Of a stretch of 64,000 bases of DNA, positions 33,665 to 43,139 are shown piece by piece (the stretch's first letter is position 1; each line of letters starts with the position of its first letter). The stretch lies in NCBI RefSeq assembly GCF_001424485.1, contig NZ_LMQC01000012.1, positions 85,012 to 149,011 of the forward strand, in the 5' to 3' direction. The stretch comes from Modestobacter sp. Leaf380 (lineage in GTDB: Bacteria > Actinomycetota > Actinomycetes > Mycobacteriales > Geodermatophilaceae). A model generated the notes under the pieces. It was not told the DNA's origin, searched no databases, and saw only the letters and a program-made list of their open reading frames with translations. The translations under genes and the position numbers were made by a program.

Positions 33665-35008
33665 TCACCACTCGGTGCGGACGGTCACCTCGATGCCGAT
33701 CGCCAGGACCGCGCCCAGCGCGAGCCACAGCCGGCGCCGGCGGGCCGGGAGGAACGCCGTCGCGGTGAGCACCCAGACGTAGAACGGCAGCCAGATGCGC
33801 TCGGTCTCCCCGCGGACCAGACCGGTGGCGTCGCTGGCCAGGATGCCGACCAGCGCCGCGAGCGGGAGCAACGCGAGCCGGTGCCGGCGCAGCGAGGCCA
33901 GCCCGGCGATCGCGGCCGGGCCCAGGGCGAGGGCGGCGGCGGCCAGGTTGGCGAACAGGAAGAACCCCAGCGGCCGGTTGGCGTAGGAGGGGCCGGAACG
34001 GACCCGGTCACCGGCGGCGTGGAAGCCGTCCAGCCACCAGTAGCCGCCCACCGCATAGGCGACGACGACCAGGACCACCCCGGCGGTGCCCACCCCCAGG
34101 ACCCGCACGACGCCGCCCCAGCCCAGCTCACACCGGTGCACCAGCACCACGACGAGCGCGACCAGGCCCAGGGCGGTGAGTCCGAAGCTCAGGAAGAGGG
34201 CGAGACCCAGTAGCAGTCCACCGACCAGCGCCCGGACGTCACGACGCCACCCCGGGCCCGCGGTGGCCGCCGTCGCCAGTCCGGCGACTCCCCATGCGGC
34301 CACCCCGGCGAACAGCGAGTCGGCGCTGGTGGCCACCCACAACGCGATCGGCGCCAGCACCAGGAAGGGCGCGACCACCCGGGCGCGCGCCTCGTCGGCG
34401 ACCGCACGCACGGTCAGCAGCACCGCAGGGACGGCGAGCGCCCCGCCGACGATGCACAACGCCGCGTCCCAGCCCAGGCCGTCCAGCCCGAGCCGGTCCA
34501 GCAACACGAAGGACAGCAGCGCACCCGGCGGGTGACCGGCGACGTGCGTCGTCCACGGATCGGCCGAGTCGGCGGGCACCGAGGCGGTGAACGTGGACAG
34601 GAACTCCCCGATGGACCCGACGCGGGGGACGTCGTGGGGGTACTCGTAGCGCACTGCCAGTGGCTCGGGCAGCCGGTGCCAGCCGCTGGACAGCGCCAGC
34701 GCCACGGCCCACCCGCCCGAGGCGACCGCGGACCCGGCCAGCAGCGCCCCGAACCGCACCCGGGCCGCCAGCGCCGGGCCCCACAGCACCCCGGCCAGTG
34801 CCACCGCGGCCGGCAGCAGCACCCGGGGCGTGAGGACGACGTCCCACCCGCCGCGCAGCACGTAGCCGCCGAGCAGGTGCAGCACGGTGCCGCCCTCGGC
34901 CAGCCGGCGGCCGATCGTGGCCATCAGCCAGACGAAGCCGGCGGCGGCGAGCACGGCGGCCACCGGGAGCCAGCGTCGGAGCGGGGAGGTCGGCGGGGCG
35001 CTGCTCAT
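33665..35008 (-). CDS. Polytopic membrane protein, GT-C mannosyltransferase-like
   Basis: A 447-residue integral membrane protein with about eleven hydrophobic helices. A long outside loop near residues 120-165 contains YEYPHDVPRVG and TTHVAGHPPGALLSFVLL, and another late loop contains RGETERIWLPFYVW. This architecture resembles lipid-linked GT-C sugar transferases, though the classical DxE motif is not obvious in the first loop. It is divergent from the family-2 glycosyltransferase gene across 61 bp with facing -10 boxes, so the two are probably co-regulated. Catalytic activity is inference. Confidence 0.7.
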   Translation of the reverse strand: MSSAPPTSPLRRWLPVAAVLAAAGFVWLMATIGRRLAEGGTVLHLLGGYVLRGGWDVVLTPRVLLPAAVALAGVLWGPALAARVRFGALLAGSAVASGGWAVALALSSGWHRLPEPLAVRYEYPHDVPRVGSIGEFLSTFTASVPADSADPWTTHVAGHPPGALLSFVLLDRLGLDGLGWDAALCIVGGALAVPAVLLTVRAVADEARARVVAPFLVLAPIALWVATSADSLFAGVAAWGVAGLATAATAGPGWRRDVRALVGGLLLGLALFLSFGLTALGLVALVVVLVHRCELGWGGVVRVLGVGTAGVVLVVVAYAVGGYWWLDGFHAAGDRVRSGPSYANRPLGFFLFANLAAAALALGPAAIAGLASLRRHRLALLPLAALVGILASDATGLVRGETERIWLPFYVWVLTATAFLPARRRRLWLALGAVLAIGIEVTVRTEW

Positions 35009-35016
35009 CGAGTCGG

Positions 35017-35063
35017 AGCGTAGGTGCCGAGGACGAGCGCGGCCGGTCGGGCGCGGTTACCGT
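35017..35063. promoter_or_regulatory. Divergent -10 boxes, membrane transferase and GT2 genes
   Basis: On the minus strand TACGCT (35017-35022) lies 8 nt before ATG 35008; on the plus strand TACCGT (35058-35063) lies 6 nt before GTG 35070. Both would give leaderless or nearly leaderless transcripts from one short intergenic region. Confidence 0.55.
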
Positions 35064-35069
35064 CCACGG

Positions 35070-35723
35070 GTGCCTGACGTCGTCTTCCCCTGCCTGGACG
35101 AGGCCGGGGCGCTCCCCTGGGTCCTCACCCGCCTCCCCGAGGGCTACCGGGCCATCGTCGCCGACAACGGCTCGACCGACGGCTCCGCGCAGATCGCCGC
35201 CGACCACGGCGCGACCGTCGTGCACGTCCCCCAGCGCGGCTTCGGCGCGGCCGCGCACGCCGGGCTGGAGGCCGCCACCGACGACGTCGTCTGCTTCTGC
35301 GACGCCGACGCCTCGATGGACCCCGCCCAGCTGCCCCTCGTCGCGGACCCGGTGCTGGCCGGCGACGCCGACCTGGTGCTCGGCCGGCGCCGACCCAGCT
35401 CGCGCGGCGCCTGGCCGGTGCACGCCCGGGTCGCCAACACCGCCCTCAGCGTCATGATGCGCCGCCGGACCGGCCTGCGGCTGCACGACCTGGGCCCGAT
35501 GCGCGCGGCCCGCCGCACCGACCTGCTCGCCCTGGGCATCACCGACCGGCGCTTCGGCTACCCGCTGGAGATGGTCACGCGGGCCTCGGACGCCGACTGG
35601 CGCGTCCTGGAGGTCGACGTCGACTACCACCCCCGCGCCGAGGGCACGAAGTCCAAGGTCACCGGCACCCTGCTCGGCACCGTCAAGACGATCAAGGACA
35701 TGAGCGGGGTGCTGAACCGGTGA
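35070..35723 (+). CDS. Family 2 glycosyltransferase
   Basis: A 217-residue GT-A enzyme: VVFPCLDEAGALPWVL at the N-terminus, VADNGSTDGS (nucleotide binding), and CDADASMDP, the DxD metal motif. After that come LHDLGPMRAARR and RFGYPLEMV, typical of dolichol-phosphate-glucose/mannose-like synthases without membrane helices. It transfers a sugar from a nucleotide donor, probably to a polyprenyl or small acceptor. Its stop overlaps the DUF2064 start (GTGA). Confidence 0.87.
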   Translation: MPDVVFPCLDEAGALPWVLTRLPEGYRAIVADNGSTDGSAQIAADHGATVVHVPQRGFGAAAHAGLEAATDDVVCFCDADASMDPAQLPLVADPVLAGDADLVLGRRRPSSRGAWPVHARVANTALSVMMRRRTGLRLHDLGPMRAARRTDLLALGITDRRFGYPLEMVTRASDADWRVLEVDVDYHPRAEGTKSKVTGTLLGTVKTIKDMSGVLNR

Positions 35724-36382
35724 GGCAGCTGCTGGTCATCACCAAGGCCCCGGTCCCCGGGAGGAGCAAGACCCGGCTGACCCCGCCGTGCACCCCACTG
35801 CAGGCCAGCACCATCGCCGAGGCCGCGGTCGGGGACACCCTCGACGTCGTCCGGGCCACCCCGGTCGACCGCCGCGTCGTCGCCCTCGACGGTGCACCGG
35901 GCGGACTGGACCTCAGCGGCTGCGTCGTCGTCCCCCAGGTCGAGGGTGACCTGGGCACCCGGCTGGCCGCGGCGTTCGCCGGTGCCATGGCCGGCCCGGA
36001 CGGCGCCGTCCCCACGCTGCTGGTCGGCATGGACACCCCGCAGATCAGCCCCGAGCTGCTGACGTCGTGCCTGGACGCGCTCGTCGACGCCGGCCCCGGG
36101 ACCGCCGCGCTGGGCATCGCGCCGGACGGCGGGTGGTGGGCCCTGGGCGTGCACTCCCCCGACGCCGCCGCGGTGCTGCCCGACGTCCCGATGTCCCGGG
36201 AGGACACCGCGGTCAACACCCGGGCAGCGCTCGAGTCCGCCGGGCTGCGGGTGCTGGACCTGCCCGTGCTCACCGACGTGGACCACTTCCCGGACGCACT
36301 GGCCGTCGCCGAGCTGTGCCCGGAGGGGAGCCGGATGCGCCGGGTCGTCGCCGAGGTGGCCGCCGCGCTCCCCCAGGACTGA
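35720..36382 (+). CDS. DUF2064 (TIGR04282-type) nucleotidyl/glycosyl-transferase-like protein
   Basis: A 220-residue GT-A-like protein of the DUF2064 family, with the opening ITKAPVPGRSKTRL, then GDLGTRLAAAF and LLVGMDTPQISPELL, plus GGWWALG. The family resembles CofC/MobA nucleotidyltransferases and commonly sits next to a GT2 gene. It is translationally coupled to the GT2 gene by a 4-nt overlap, so the two probably act in one step or complex. Activity unproven. Confidence 0.85.
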   Translation: MRQLLVITKAPVPGRSKTRLTPPCTPLQASTIAEAAVGDTLDVVRATPVDRRVVALDGAPGGLDLSGCVVVPQVEGDLGTRLAAAFAGAMAGPDGAVPTLLVGMDTPQISPELLTSCLDALVDAGPGTAALGIAPDGGWWALGVHSPDAAAVLPDVPMSREDTAVNTRAALESAGLRVLDLPVLTDVDHFPDALAVAELCPEGSRMRRVVAEVAAALPQD

Positions 36383-36482
36383 CCCGTCCGGCGGGCGGTC
36401 TCGGCACGAACCCCGGGCGGACTCCAGCACCGGGTCCGGACTGCCGATGACCCTGTGCACCACTCCCCCCGAGAGGACGTCC

Positions 36483-37715
36483 GTGACCCGACCGCTGGAC
36501 CGCGTCCTCGGCGCCCGCCTGCCCGACCCGCCCGACGCGCTGCGCCGCGGGCCGTTCCGCGAAGGCTCCTTCCCCAGCCCGCTGCACACCGAGCGGCGGG
36601 CGTCCCGGGTGGGCGTCTGGCTCGGCAGCGGGTTCGTCGTCTGCTTCCTGACCGGGCTGATCAGCCACTGGGTGCAGCAGCCCCCGAGCTGGTTCGTCTG
36701 GCCGGCCTCGCCGGTGTGGCTGTACCGCGTCACCCAGGGCACGCACGTCATGGTCGGGCTGGCACTCGTCCCGCTGCTGCTGGTCAAGCTGTGGACGGTC
36801 TACCCCAAGCTCTTCAGCTGGCCTCCGGCCCGCACACCCGCGCAGGTCGTGGCCCGGGTGTCGGTGCTGGTGCTGGTCGGCGCCGCGGTCTTCCAGCTGC
36901 TGACCGGCCTGCTCAACATCAGCCAGTGGTACCCGTTCGGCTTCTCCTTCCGGGCCGCGCACTACTGGACCGGCTGGATCGCGGTCGGTGCAGTCCTCAC
37001 CCACGTCGGGGCCTTCGCCCCGCAGATCGCGCGCGGCCTGGCCCGCCGGGGGACGGCGGCCGCGGACGGCGAGGGGGACGGCGAGGAGGACGGCGAGGAG
37101 GACGGCGCCGTCAGCCGGCGGGCGTTCGTCGCCGCGGCCGTGCTGGGCACCGGCGCCGTAGCGCTCACCCAGTGGGGCCAGACGATCTCCCCGCTCGCCC
37201 AGGTGTCGGTGCTCGCCCCGCGCATCCCCGGCTACGGCCCGCAGGGGCTGCCGGTCAACCAGACCGGCGCCGGTGCCGGGGTCACCGAGACCGCCGTCGA
37301 CCCTGCCTGGCGGCTCGTCGTCGAGGGCCCGACGCGGCTGGAGCTGACGTTGGCGGACCTGCAGGCGTTCCCGCAGCACACCGAGCGGCTGCCGATCGCG
37401 TGCGTCGAGGGCTGGAGCTCGGACGCGGACTGGACCGGCCCCCGGCTCCGGGACGTCCTCGACGCCGCCGGCCTCGACCGCGGCACCGTCGTGCACGTCG
37501 AGTCGTTGCAGACCGGGGGCTCCTACCGGGTCTCCACGGTCGCCGGACCGCACTCGGCCAGCGCGAAGACGCTGCTGGCGCTGCGGCTGAACGGTCAGGA
37601 GCTCGCCCTGGACCACGGCTACCCGGTGCGCCTGATCGCCCCCAACCGGCCCGGCGCGATGCAGACCAAGTGGCTGGCCCGGATCGCACCGGGCGCTGCG
37701 GGGGTCGGCTCGTGA
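36483..37715 (+). CDS. Membrane cytochrome b561-like/sulfite-oxidase-type molybdopterin oxidoreductase
   Basis: A 410-residue fusion. Residues about 40-185 form four transmembrane helices with haem-type histidines (THVMVG, HYWTGW, LTHVGAF). An acidic Glu/Asp/Gly linker follows near 195-206, then a second anchor with RRAFVAAAVLGTG. The C-terminal sulfite-oxidase-fold domain carries the Mo-ligating Cys307 in IACVEGWSSDADW. The haem part could pass electrons between quinone and the external Mo site. GTG 36483 has GAGAGG 6 nt upstream and is preferred to ATG 36447. It lies 100 bp after the DUF2064 gene. The substrate is unknown. Confidence 0.85.
   Translation: MTRPLDRVLGARLPDPPDALRRGPFREGSFPSPLHTERRASRVGVWLGSGFVVCFLTGLISHWVQQPPSWFVWPASPVWLYRVTQGTHVMVGLALVPLLLVKLWTVYPKLFSWPPARTPAQVVARVSVLVLVGAAVFQLLTGLLNISQWYPFGFSFRAAHYWTGWIAVGAVLTHVGAFAPQIARGLARRGTAAADGEGDGEEDGEEDGAVSRRAFVAAAVLGTGAVALTQWGQTISPLAQVSVLAPRIPGYGPQGLPVNQTGAGAGVTETAVDPAWRLVVEGPTRLELTLADLQAFPQHTERLPIACVEGWSSDADWTGPRLRDVLDAAGLDRGTVVHVESLQTGGSYRVSTVAGPHSASAKTLLALRLNGQELALDHGYPVRLIAPNRPGAMQTKWLARIAPGAAGVGS
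37065..37107 (+). repeat. 12-bp tandem repeat coding an acidic linker
   Basis: Three 12-bp units (37065-37076, 37077-37088, 37089-37100) and a partial fourth encode repeats of Asp-Gly-Glu-Glu/Gly. It forms the linker between the haem membrane part and the Mo domain of the oxidoreductase. Units differ by one base. Confidence 0.8.
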
Positions 37716-38140
37716 CGGCTCCGTGGTGGCGCTGGCTGTTCCTGGCGCCCGGTCTGGCCGCCGTCGCCTTCGGGGCCTACGGCCTGCTCACCGCCGGCGG
37801 GGCCATCCCGCTGGGCTCCTGGCTGACCTGGTTCGTCGGCGGGGCCCTGGTGCACGACCTGGTGATCGCCCCGGTGTGGATCGGTCTGGGCTGGGTGGCC
37901 GCCCGCGTGCTCCCCCGTCCGGCGCGTGGCCCGGTCGTGGTGGGCGCCGCGGTCAGCGGCTCGCTGACCCTGGTCGCGCTGCCGTTCGTGCTGGGCATCG
38001 GTGGCGACCCCGGCGACGGCTCGTTCCTGCCCCGCGACTACGGGCAGACGCTGCTCGTCGTCGTCGGCGTCGTGCTGGCCGTCACCGCCGTGTGGGCGGT
38101 GCTGGCCGTCCGCGCTCAGGCCGGGCGCGTCTCCGCGTAG
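37712..38140 (+). CDS. Small hypothetical membrane protein
   Basis: A 142-residue protein with four hydrophobic helices (WLFLAPGLAAVAFGAYGLL, an inner LTWFVGGALVHDLVIAPVW segment, then two more). The GTG start overlaps the molybdenum oxidoreductase stop by 4 nt, so it is probably a membrane partner. Its 3' end overlaps the 3' end of the convergent SRPBCC gene by 25 bp. No family recognised. Confidence 0.75.
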   Translation: MTAPWWRWLFLAPGLAAVAFGAYGLLTAGGAIPLGSWLTWFVGGALVHDLVIAPVWIGLGWVAARVLPRPARGPVVVGAAVSGSLTLVALPFVLGIGGDPGDGSFLPRDYGQTLLVVVGVVLAVTAVWAVLAVRAQAGRVSA

Positions 38141-38574
38141 CGGGCGAACCGCTTCAGCGACAGCCGCACCCCGGCGACGAACCCGGGCTTCACCAGCGGC
38201 CAGCCCAGCCGGCCGAGCGCGCCCAGCGGCAGGTCCAGCGTCTCCACCCACACGAAGGTCGACCCGGTTCCACGCGGGCGGACCTGGAAGCTGCCGGTCC
38301 CGCGGACGACTCGGCCGGTGTGCACGACGTCCACCGCGTGCGGGGCGTCCCAGCTGGTGATCGTCATCTCGTCCAGGACGCCCAGCCGGCGGCCACCGGG
38401 CAGCGGGATGCCGGTGGTGGCCTCGATCCGGCCGCCCACGCCCTGCGCCGCGCCGTCCACGGTGCGGACGTCGGTCAGCAGCATCCACTCGCCCTGCGTC
38501 GTCCAGTCCACCAGGGCCGCGAACACCTGCTCCGGCGGTGCGTCGACGTCCACGGTCTCGACCAGCTCAGGCAC
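38116..38574 (-). CDS. SRPBCC family protein
   Basis: A 152-residue START/SRPBCC fold protein: VDVDAPPEQVFAALVDWTTQGEW at the N-terminus and a long C-terminal helix LKRFARYAE. The cavity probably binds a hydrophobic ligand. GTG 38574 overlaps the end of the DivIVA-like gene by 8 nt. No catalytic motif. Confidence 0.82.
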   Translation of the reverse strand: MPELVETVDVDAPPEQVFAALVDWTTQGEWMLLTDVRTVDGAAQGVGGRIEATTGIPLPGGRRLGVLDEMTITSWDAPHAVDVVHTGRVVRGTGSFQVRPRGTGSTFVWVETLDLPLGALGRLGWPLVKPGFVAGVRLSLKRFARYAETRPA

Positions 38575-38980
38575 GGGGTTGCTCCTCGGTCTTGGGGGCG
38601 GTCTCGGGTGCGGTGTCGGCCGAGGGCACGACCGACGCCCCAGCCTGCGGGTTCTCGGGCGGCGGCGCAGCGTGGGCACCGGCCGGGACCGGACCGGCCT
38701 CCAGCTCGGCGATCCGCACGTCGCGCTCGTCGATGGTCTGGGCCAGCTGGTCCAGCAGCCAGTCGACCTCGGTCATCCGGTAGCCGCGCACGGCCACCGA
38801 TACCCGCAGTGCCCGGACGTCGTCCCCGACCACCGGGCGGTCGTCGGGCAGCTCCACCGGGGAGCGGTCCAACTCGGCCGGGGGCTGGGTCTCCCCGCGC
38901 CCGAGCAGCACCGCGGCACCCAGGAAGAGCAGGCCTCCCACGAGCAGCAGCCCGACCACGAAGACGACGAAGGACACCAC
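38567..38980 (-). CDS. DivIVA-domain membrane-anchored protein
   Basis: A 137-residue protein with an N-terminal transmembrane helix (about 3-26, FVVFVVGLLLVGGLLFLG) and a short DivIVA-type motif SVAVRGYRMTEVDWLLDQLAQ, followed by a short coiled coil (TIDERDVRIAELE) and a Pro/Ala-rich tail. Such proteins sit beside LOG and folP/gpgS genes in other actinobacteria. A polar or division-site role is inference. The GTG at 38980 lies 8 bp after the LOG gene. Confidence 0.82.
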   Translation of the reverse strand: MVSFVVFVVGLLLVGGLLFLGAAVLLGRGETQPPAELDRSPVELPDDRPVVGDDVRALRVSVAVRGYRMTEVDWLLDQLAQTIDERDVRIAELEAGPVPAGAHAAPPPENPQAGASVVPSADTAPETAPKTEEQPRA

Positions 38981-38988
38981 CGCCGGCC

Positions 38989-39785
<797 letters not shown>

Positions 39786-39789
<4 letters not shown>

Positions 39790-40907
39790 GTGCTGCTCCC
39801 CGTGAGGTAGGCGACGAGTGCGTCCTCGGCCGGCTGCAGCCGGTCGACGACGACGTGCTCGTCGCGGGTGTGGGCCTGCTGCGGGTCCCCGGGGCCGTAG
39901 TTGAGCGCCGGGATGCCGAAGGCGGCGAAGCGGGCGACGTCGGTCCAGCCCAGCTTCGCCCGGGCCGGGCGGCCGACCGCGGCGACGAAGGCCGCGGCGG
40001 CCGGCTCGGACAGCCCCGGCAGCGCGCCCCCGCTCATGTCGGTGACCTCCAGGGTGACCCCGGCGGCCAACGCCTCGGCGAAGACCTCGCGGACGTGCGC
40101 CTCGGCGTCGTCCTCGTCGCGGTCGGGGGCGAACCGGAAGTTCACCGTCACCCGGCACTCGTCGGGGACGACGTTGCCGGCGACCCCGCCCTCGATGCCG
40201 ACCGCGTTGAGGCCCTCGTGGAAGGACAGCCCGTCGATGTCGACCTCGCGGGCCTCGTAGCCGGCCAGCGTGGCCAGGATCGAGGAGGCGCCGTGGATGG
40301 CGTTGCTGCCCAGCCAGCTGCGCGCGCTGTGCGCCCGGCGTCCCGGCACGGTGAGGACGACGCGCATGGTGCCCTGGCAGCCGCCCTCGACGTCGCCGTC
40401 GGTGGGCTCGAGCAGGATCGCGAGGTCGCCGTACAGCCAGCCGCGCCGCTCCCGGGCGACCCGGCCGAGGCCGTTCTTGACGGCCTCGACCTCCTCGTTG
40501 TCGTAGAAGACGAAGGTGACGTCGTGCGCCAGGCGCTCCTGGTCGGCGGGGGCACCGAAGAGCCCGGCCAGCCGCAGCATCACCGCGTCCCCGGCCTTCA
40601 TGTCGCTGGTGCCGCAGCCCAGGAGGTGCTCGACGCCGTCGACGGTCTCCAGCCGGCTGGGCACGTTGTCCGCGATCGGCACGGTGTCCAGGTGGCCGGC
40701 CAGCACGATCCGGGTGTCCCGGCCCAGGTCGGTGCGGGCCAGCACGTTGTTGCCGATCCGTTCGACCTCCAGCCCGCCCAGCGCCCGCAGCGCGGCCTCG
40801 ACGGCATCGGCGAGCGGGCCCTCGCTGCCCGAGACCGACGGGGTGTCGACCAGGGCGCGGGTCACCGCGAGCACGTCGGCGGTCAGGTCCAGGGGCGGGG
40901 CGGTCAC
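39786..40907 (-). CDS. dapE: Succinyl-diaminopimelate desuccinylase
   Basis: A 373-residue M20 metallopeptidase-family enzyme for the lysine/meso-DAP pathway. Zinc ligands appear in LAGHLDTVP (His/Asp) and [11 protein letters not shown], the catalytic Glu pair in [11 protein letters not shown], and the late His in [10 protein letters not shown]. It hydrolyses N-succinyl-LL-DAP in the cytoplasm. The GTG at 40907 has TAGGCT 6 nt upstream (minus strand, 40914-40919) and is divergent from dapD. Confidence 0.93.
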
Positions 40908-40913
40908 GCCCGC

Positions 40914-40940
40914 AGCCTACGGAGGGTGCGCCGGTAGCCT
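40914..40940. promoter_or_regulatory. Divergent dapE/dapD -10 boxes
   Basis: On the minus strand TAGGCT (40914-40919) lies 6 nt before the dapE GTG; on the plus strand TAGCCT (40935-40940) lies 8 nt before the dapD GTG. The 41-bp intergenic region can thus drive both lysine genes as leaderless messages. Confidence 0.6.
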
Positions 40941-40948
40941 CGGCAGCC

Positions 40949-41917
40949 GTGACCACTCCCGGAGCCACCGCCGTCGGACTCGCCACCGTGACCACCGCAG
41001 GCGTCGTCCTGGACACCTGGTACCCGGCGCCCGAGCTGGGCTCGGCCGGCACGACCGGCACCGAGCCGCTGGGCACCCTGGAGGTCGAGGCCGCGCTGGG
41101 CAGTGAGTTCGGCTCGCTGGTCCGCTTCGACGACGCCCGCGGCGTGGAGGTGGTCGGCGTCCGGACGACGATCGCCGACCTGTCCGCCGCCCCCGTCGAC
41201 GCCCACGACGTCTACCTGCGCCTGCACCTGCTGTCCGCCCGCCTGGTCCGCCCGCACGGGCTCAACCTCGACGGCCAGTTCGGCCTGCTCGCCAACGTCG
41301 CCTGGACATCGGCCGGCCCGGTCGAGGCCGCCGACTGGACCCCGGTGCGGGCCGCGAAGCTGCGCGCCGCGCACGGCCACGTCACCGTCACCCACGTCGA
41401 CAAGTTCCCCCGGATGGTCGACTACGTGCTGCCCACCGGCGTGCGCATCGGCGACGCCGACCGGGTCCGCCTGGGCGCACACCTGGCCGAGGGCACCACC
41501 GTCATGCACGAGGGCTTCGTGAACTTCAACGCCGGCACGCTGGGCGCCTCGATGGTCGAGGGCCGCATCTCCGCCGGCGTCGTCGTCGGCGCGGACTCCG
41601 ACATCGGCGGCGGCGCCTCGATCATGGGGACCCTGTCCGGCGGTGGGAAGCAGGTCGTCTCGATCGGCGCGGGGTGTCTGCTCGGCGCCAACGCCGGTGT
41701 CGGCATCTCCCTGGGTGACCGCTCCGTCGTCGAGGCCGGCTGCTACGTCACCGCCGGGTCGCGCGTCACGCTCCCCGACGGCTCGGTGGTCAAGGCCGTG
41801 ACGCTGTCCGGTCAGCCGGGACTGCTCTTCCGCCGGAACTCGGTGTCCGGCGCGCTGGAGGCCCTGCCCCGGGACGGCGACTGGGGTGCGCTGAACGCCG
41901 CCCTGCACGCCAACTGA
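40949..41917 (+). CDS. dapD: 2,3,4,5-tetrahydropyridine-2,6-dicarboxylate N-succinyltransferase
   Basis: A 322-residue actinobacterial-type DapD. The C-terminal left-handed beta-helix carries hexapeptide repeats, with [35 protein letters not shown] and [14 protein letters not shown] matching the active-site region. It transfers succinyl from succinyl-CoA in the lysine pathway that DapC and DapE (both in this window) continue. Confidence 0.95.
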   Translation: MTTPGATAVGLATVTTAGVVLDTWYPAPELGSAGTTGTEPLGTLEVEAALGSEFGSLVRFDDARGVEVVGVRTTIADLSAAPVDAHDVYLRLHLLSARLVRPHGLNLDGQFGLLANVAWTSAGPVEAADWTPVRAAKLRAAHGHVTVTHVDKFPRMVDYVLPTGVRIGDADRVRLGAHLAEGTTVMHEGFVNFNAGTLGASMVEGRISAGVVVGADSDIGGGASIMGTLSGGGKQVVSIGAGCLLGANAGVGISLGDRSVVEAGCYVTAGSRVTLPDGSVVKAVTLSGQPGLLFRRNSVSGALEALPRDGDWGALNAALHAN

Positions 41918-41921
41918 GGCC

Positions 41922-43025
41922 TCAGGTGAGCCCGGCCGGTTCGGCGGCCGGGGCGTCCAGGTGCTCCAGCAGCGCGGCGACGAACTCCTGCGGGCGCTCG
42001 ACGTGCGGTGCGTGCCCGACGTCGGGCAGCACGACCTCCCGGTAGGAGCCGCCGCTGGCGGCGTAGCGGTCCAGCACGGCGCGGGTCTGGGACACCATCG
42101 GCTGGGCCGGGAACGCCTCGGCGCCCGGCCAGCCGGGCACCGCGCCGAGCTGGCCCAGGAACGCCAGGTCGAAGGCGGAGGTGTCGCTGACGACCTGGTC
42201 GGCGTCCCCCCGCACCCACAGCACCGGCGGCTTGACCGCGAGCTCGGTGATGCCCGAGACGTCGAGCACCGTGGGCGCCATCGTGTTCAGCACCCCGCGG
42301 CCGCCGGGTGCCGCACCGGGCCAGGCGTCGGTGGGGGTCGCGTCGCCCGGGTAGTGGTCCGGGCCCGTCCGGGTGGTGAGCATCGAGGTGACGAAGACGT
42401 CCTCGAGCGCCGAGTCCAGCGGCAGGCTGCCCGGCGCGACGTAGAAGGTGCGCAGGATCGAGCGCGGGCTGGTCGGTGCGTCGGCGGTGCGGTCCCCGGC
42501 GGCCAGGGCGGCGACGAAGTCCGGGTTGGCGGCCCCGCCGCCGGAGCCGGTGCCGTCCTCGTGCACCCGCTGCCCCTCCAGGCCCGTCGTGCCGCCGAAG
42601 CCGTAGGGCGACACCGGCGCGACCAGCGCCACCGAGGCGACCCGTCCGGGTGCGTCGACCAGGTGCTGCAGGACGACGCCACCGCCCATGCTCCAGCCCA
42701 CCAGGTGCACCCGCTCCAGTCCCAGCTCCTCCACCAGCGCGGCCAGGTCCTCGGACCAGTCACGCACCCCGCGGGTGGCATCCACCGGCTCGGGATCGGT
42801 GCCGCCGTAGCCGCGCAGGTCGACCGCCAGCACCCGGCGCCCGGCCTCGTGCAGCGCCAGCAGCGGCTGCTGCCAGAACAGCGACGAGCTGACGTTGCCG
42901 TGCACGAGGAGCGCGGCCTCGCCACCGGCCCGTGGGTCGACGCCCTCGGCGTGCAGCACCTGCTGGGTCAGCCGTGGGGTCTCGACCAGCGTGGCGGCGA
43001 CGCCGGGCAGCAGTCCGTCGGTCAT
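41922..43025 (-). CDS. Alpha/beta-fold hydrolase
   Basis: A 367-residue alpha/beta hydrolase: ALLVHGNVSSSLFW (oxyanion region), VDLRGYGGTDPEP, nucleophile elbow GWSMGGGV, Asp in WVRGDADQVVSD and late His in VGHAPHVERP. The cap domain is large. Substrate unknown. ATG 43025. Its stop is four bases from the convergent dapD stop. Confidence 0.85.
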   Translation of the reverse strand: MTDGLLPGVAATLVETPRLTQQVLHAEGVDPRAGGEAALLVHGNVSSSLFWQQPLLALHEAGRRVLAVDLRGYGGTDPEPVDATRGVRDWSEDLAALVEELGLERVHLVGWSMGGGVVLQHLVDAPGRVASVALVAPVSPYGFGGTTGLEGQRVHEDGTGSGGGAANPDFVAALAAGDRTADAPTSPRSILRTFYVAPGSLPLDSALEDVFVTSMLTTRTGPDHYPGDATPTDAWPGAAPGGRGVLNTMAPTVLDVSGITELAVKPPVLWVRGDADQVVSDTSAFDLAFLGQLGAVPGWPGAEAFPAQPMVSQTRAVLDRYAASGGSYREVVLPDVGHAPHVERPQEFVAALLEHLDAPAAEPAGLT

Positions 43026-43139
43026 GGTGGCGCGTCCTGTCCGTGGGTGTGGTGCGGGGCGGCGGGTGTGGTCGGGGACACCGTAGCCAGCCCGGCCGGG
43101 TCCCGGGTCCCTCCCGTGCGCCGACCTACCCTGAGCGGG

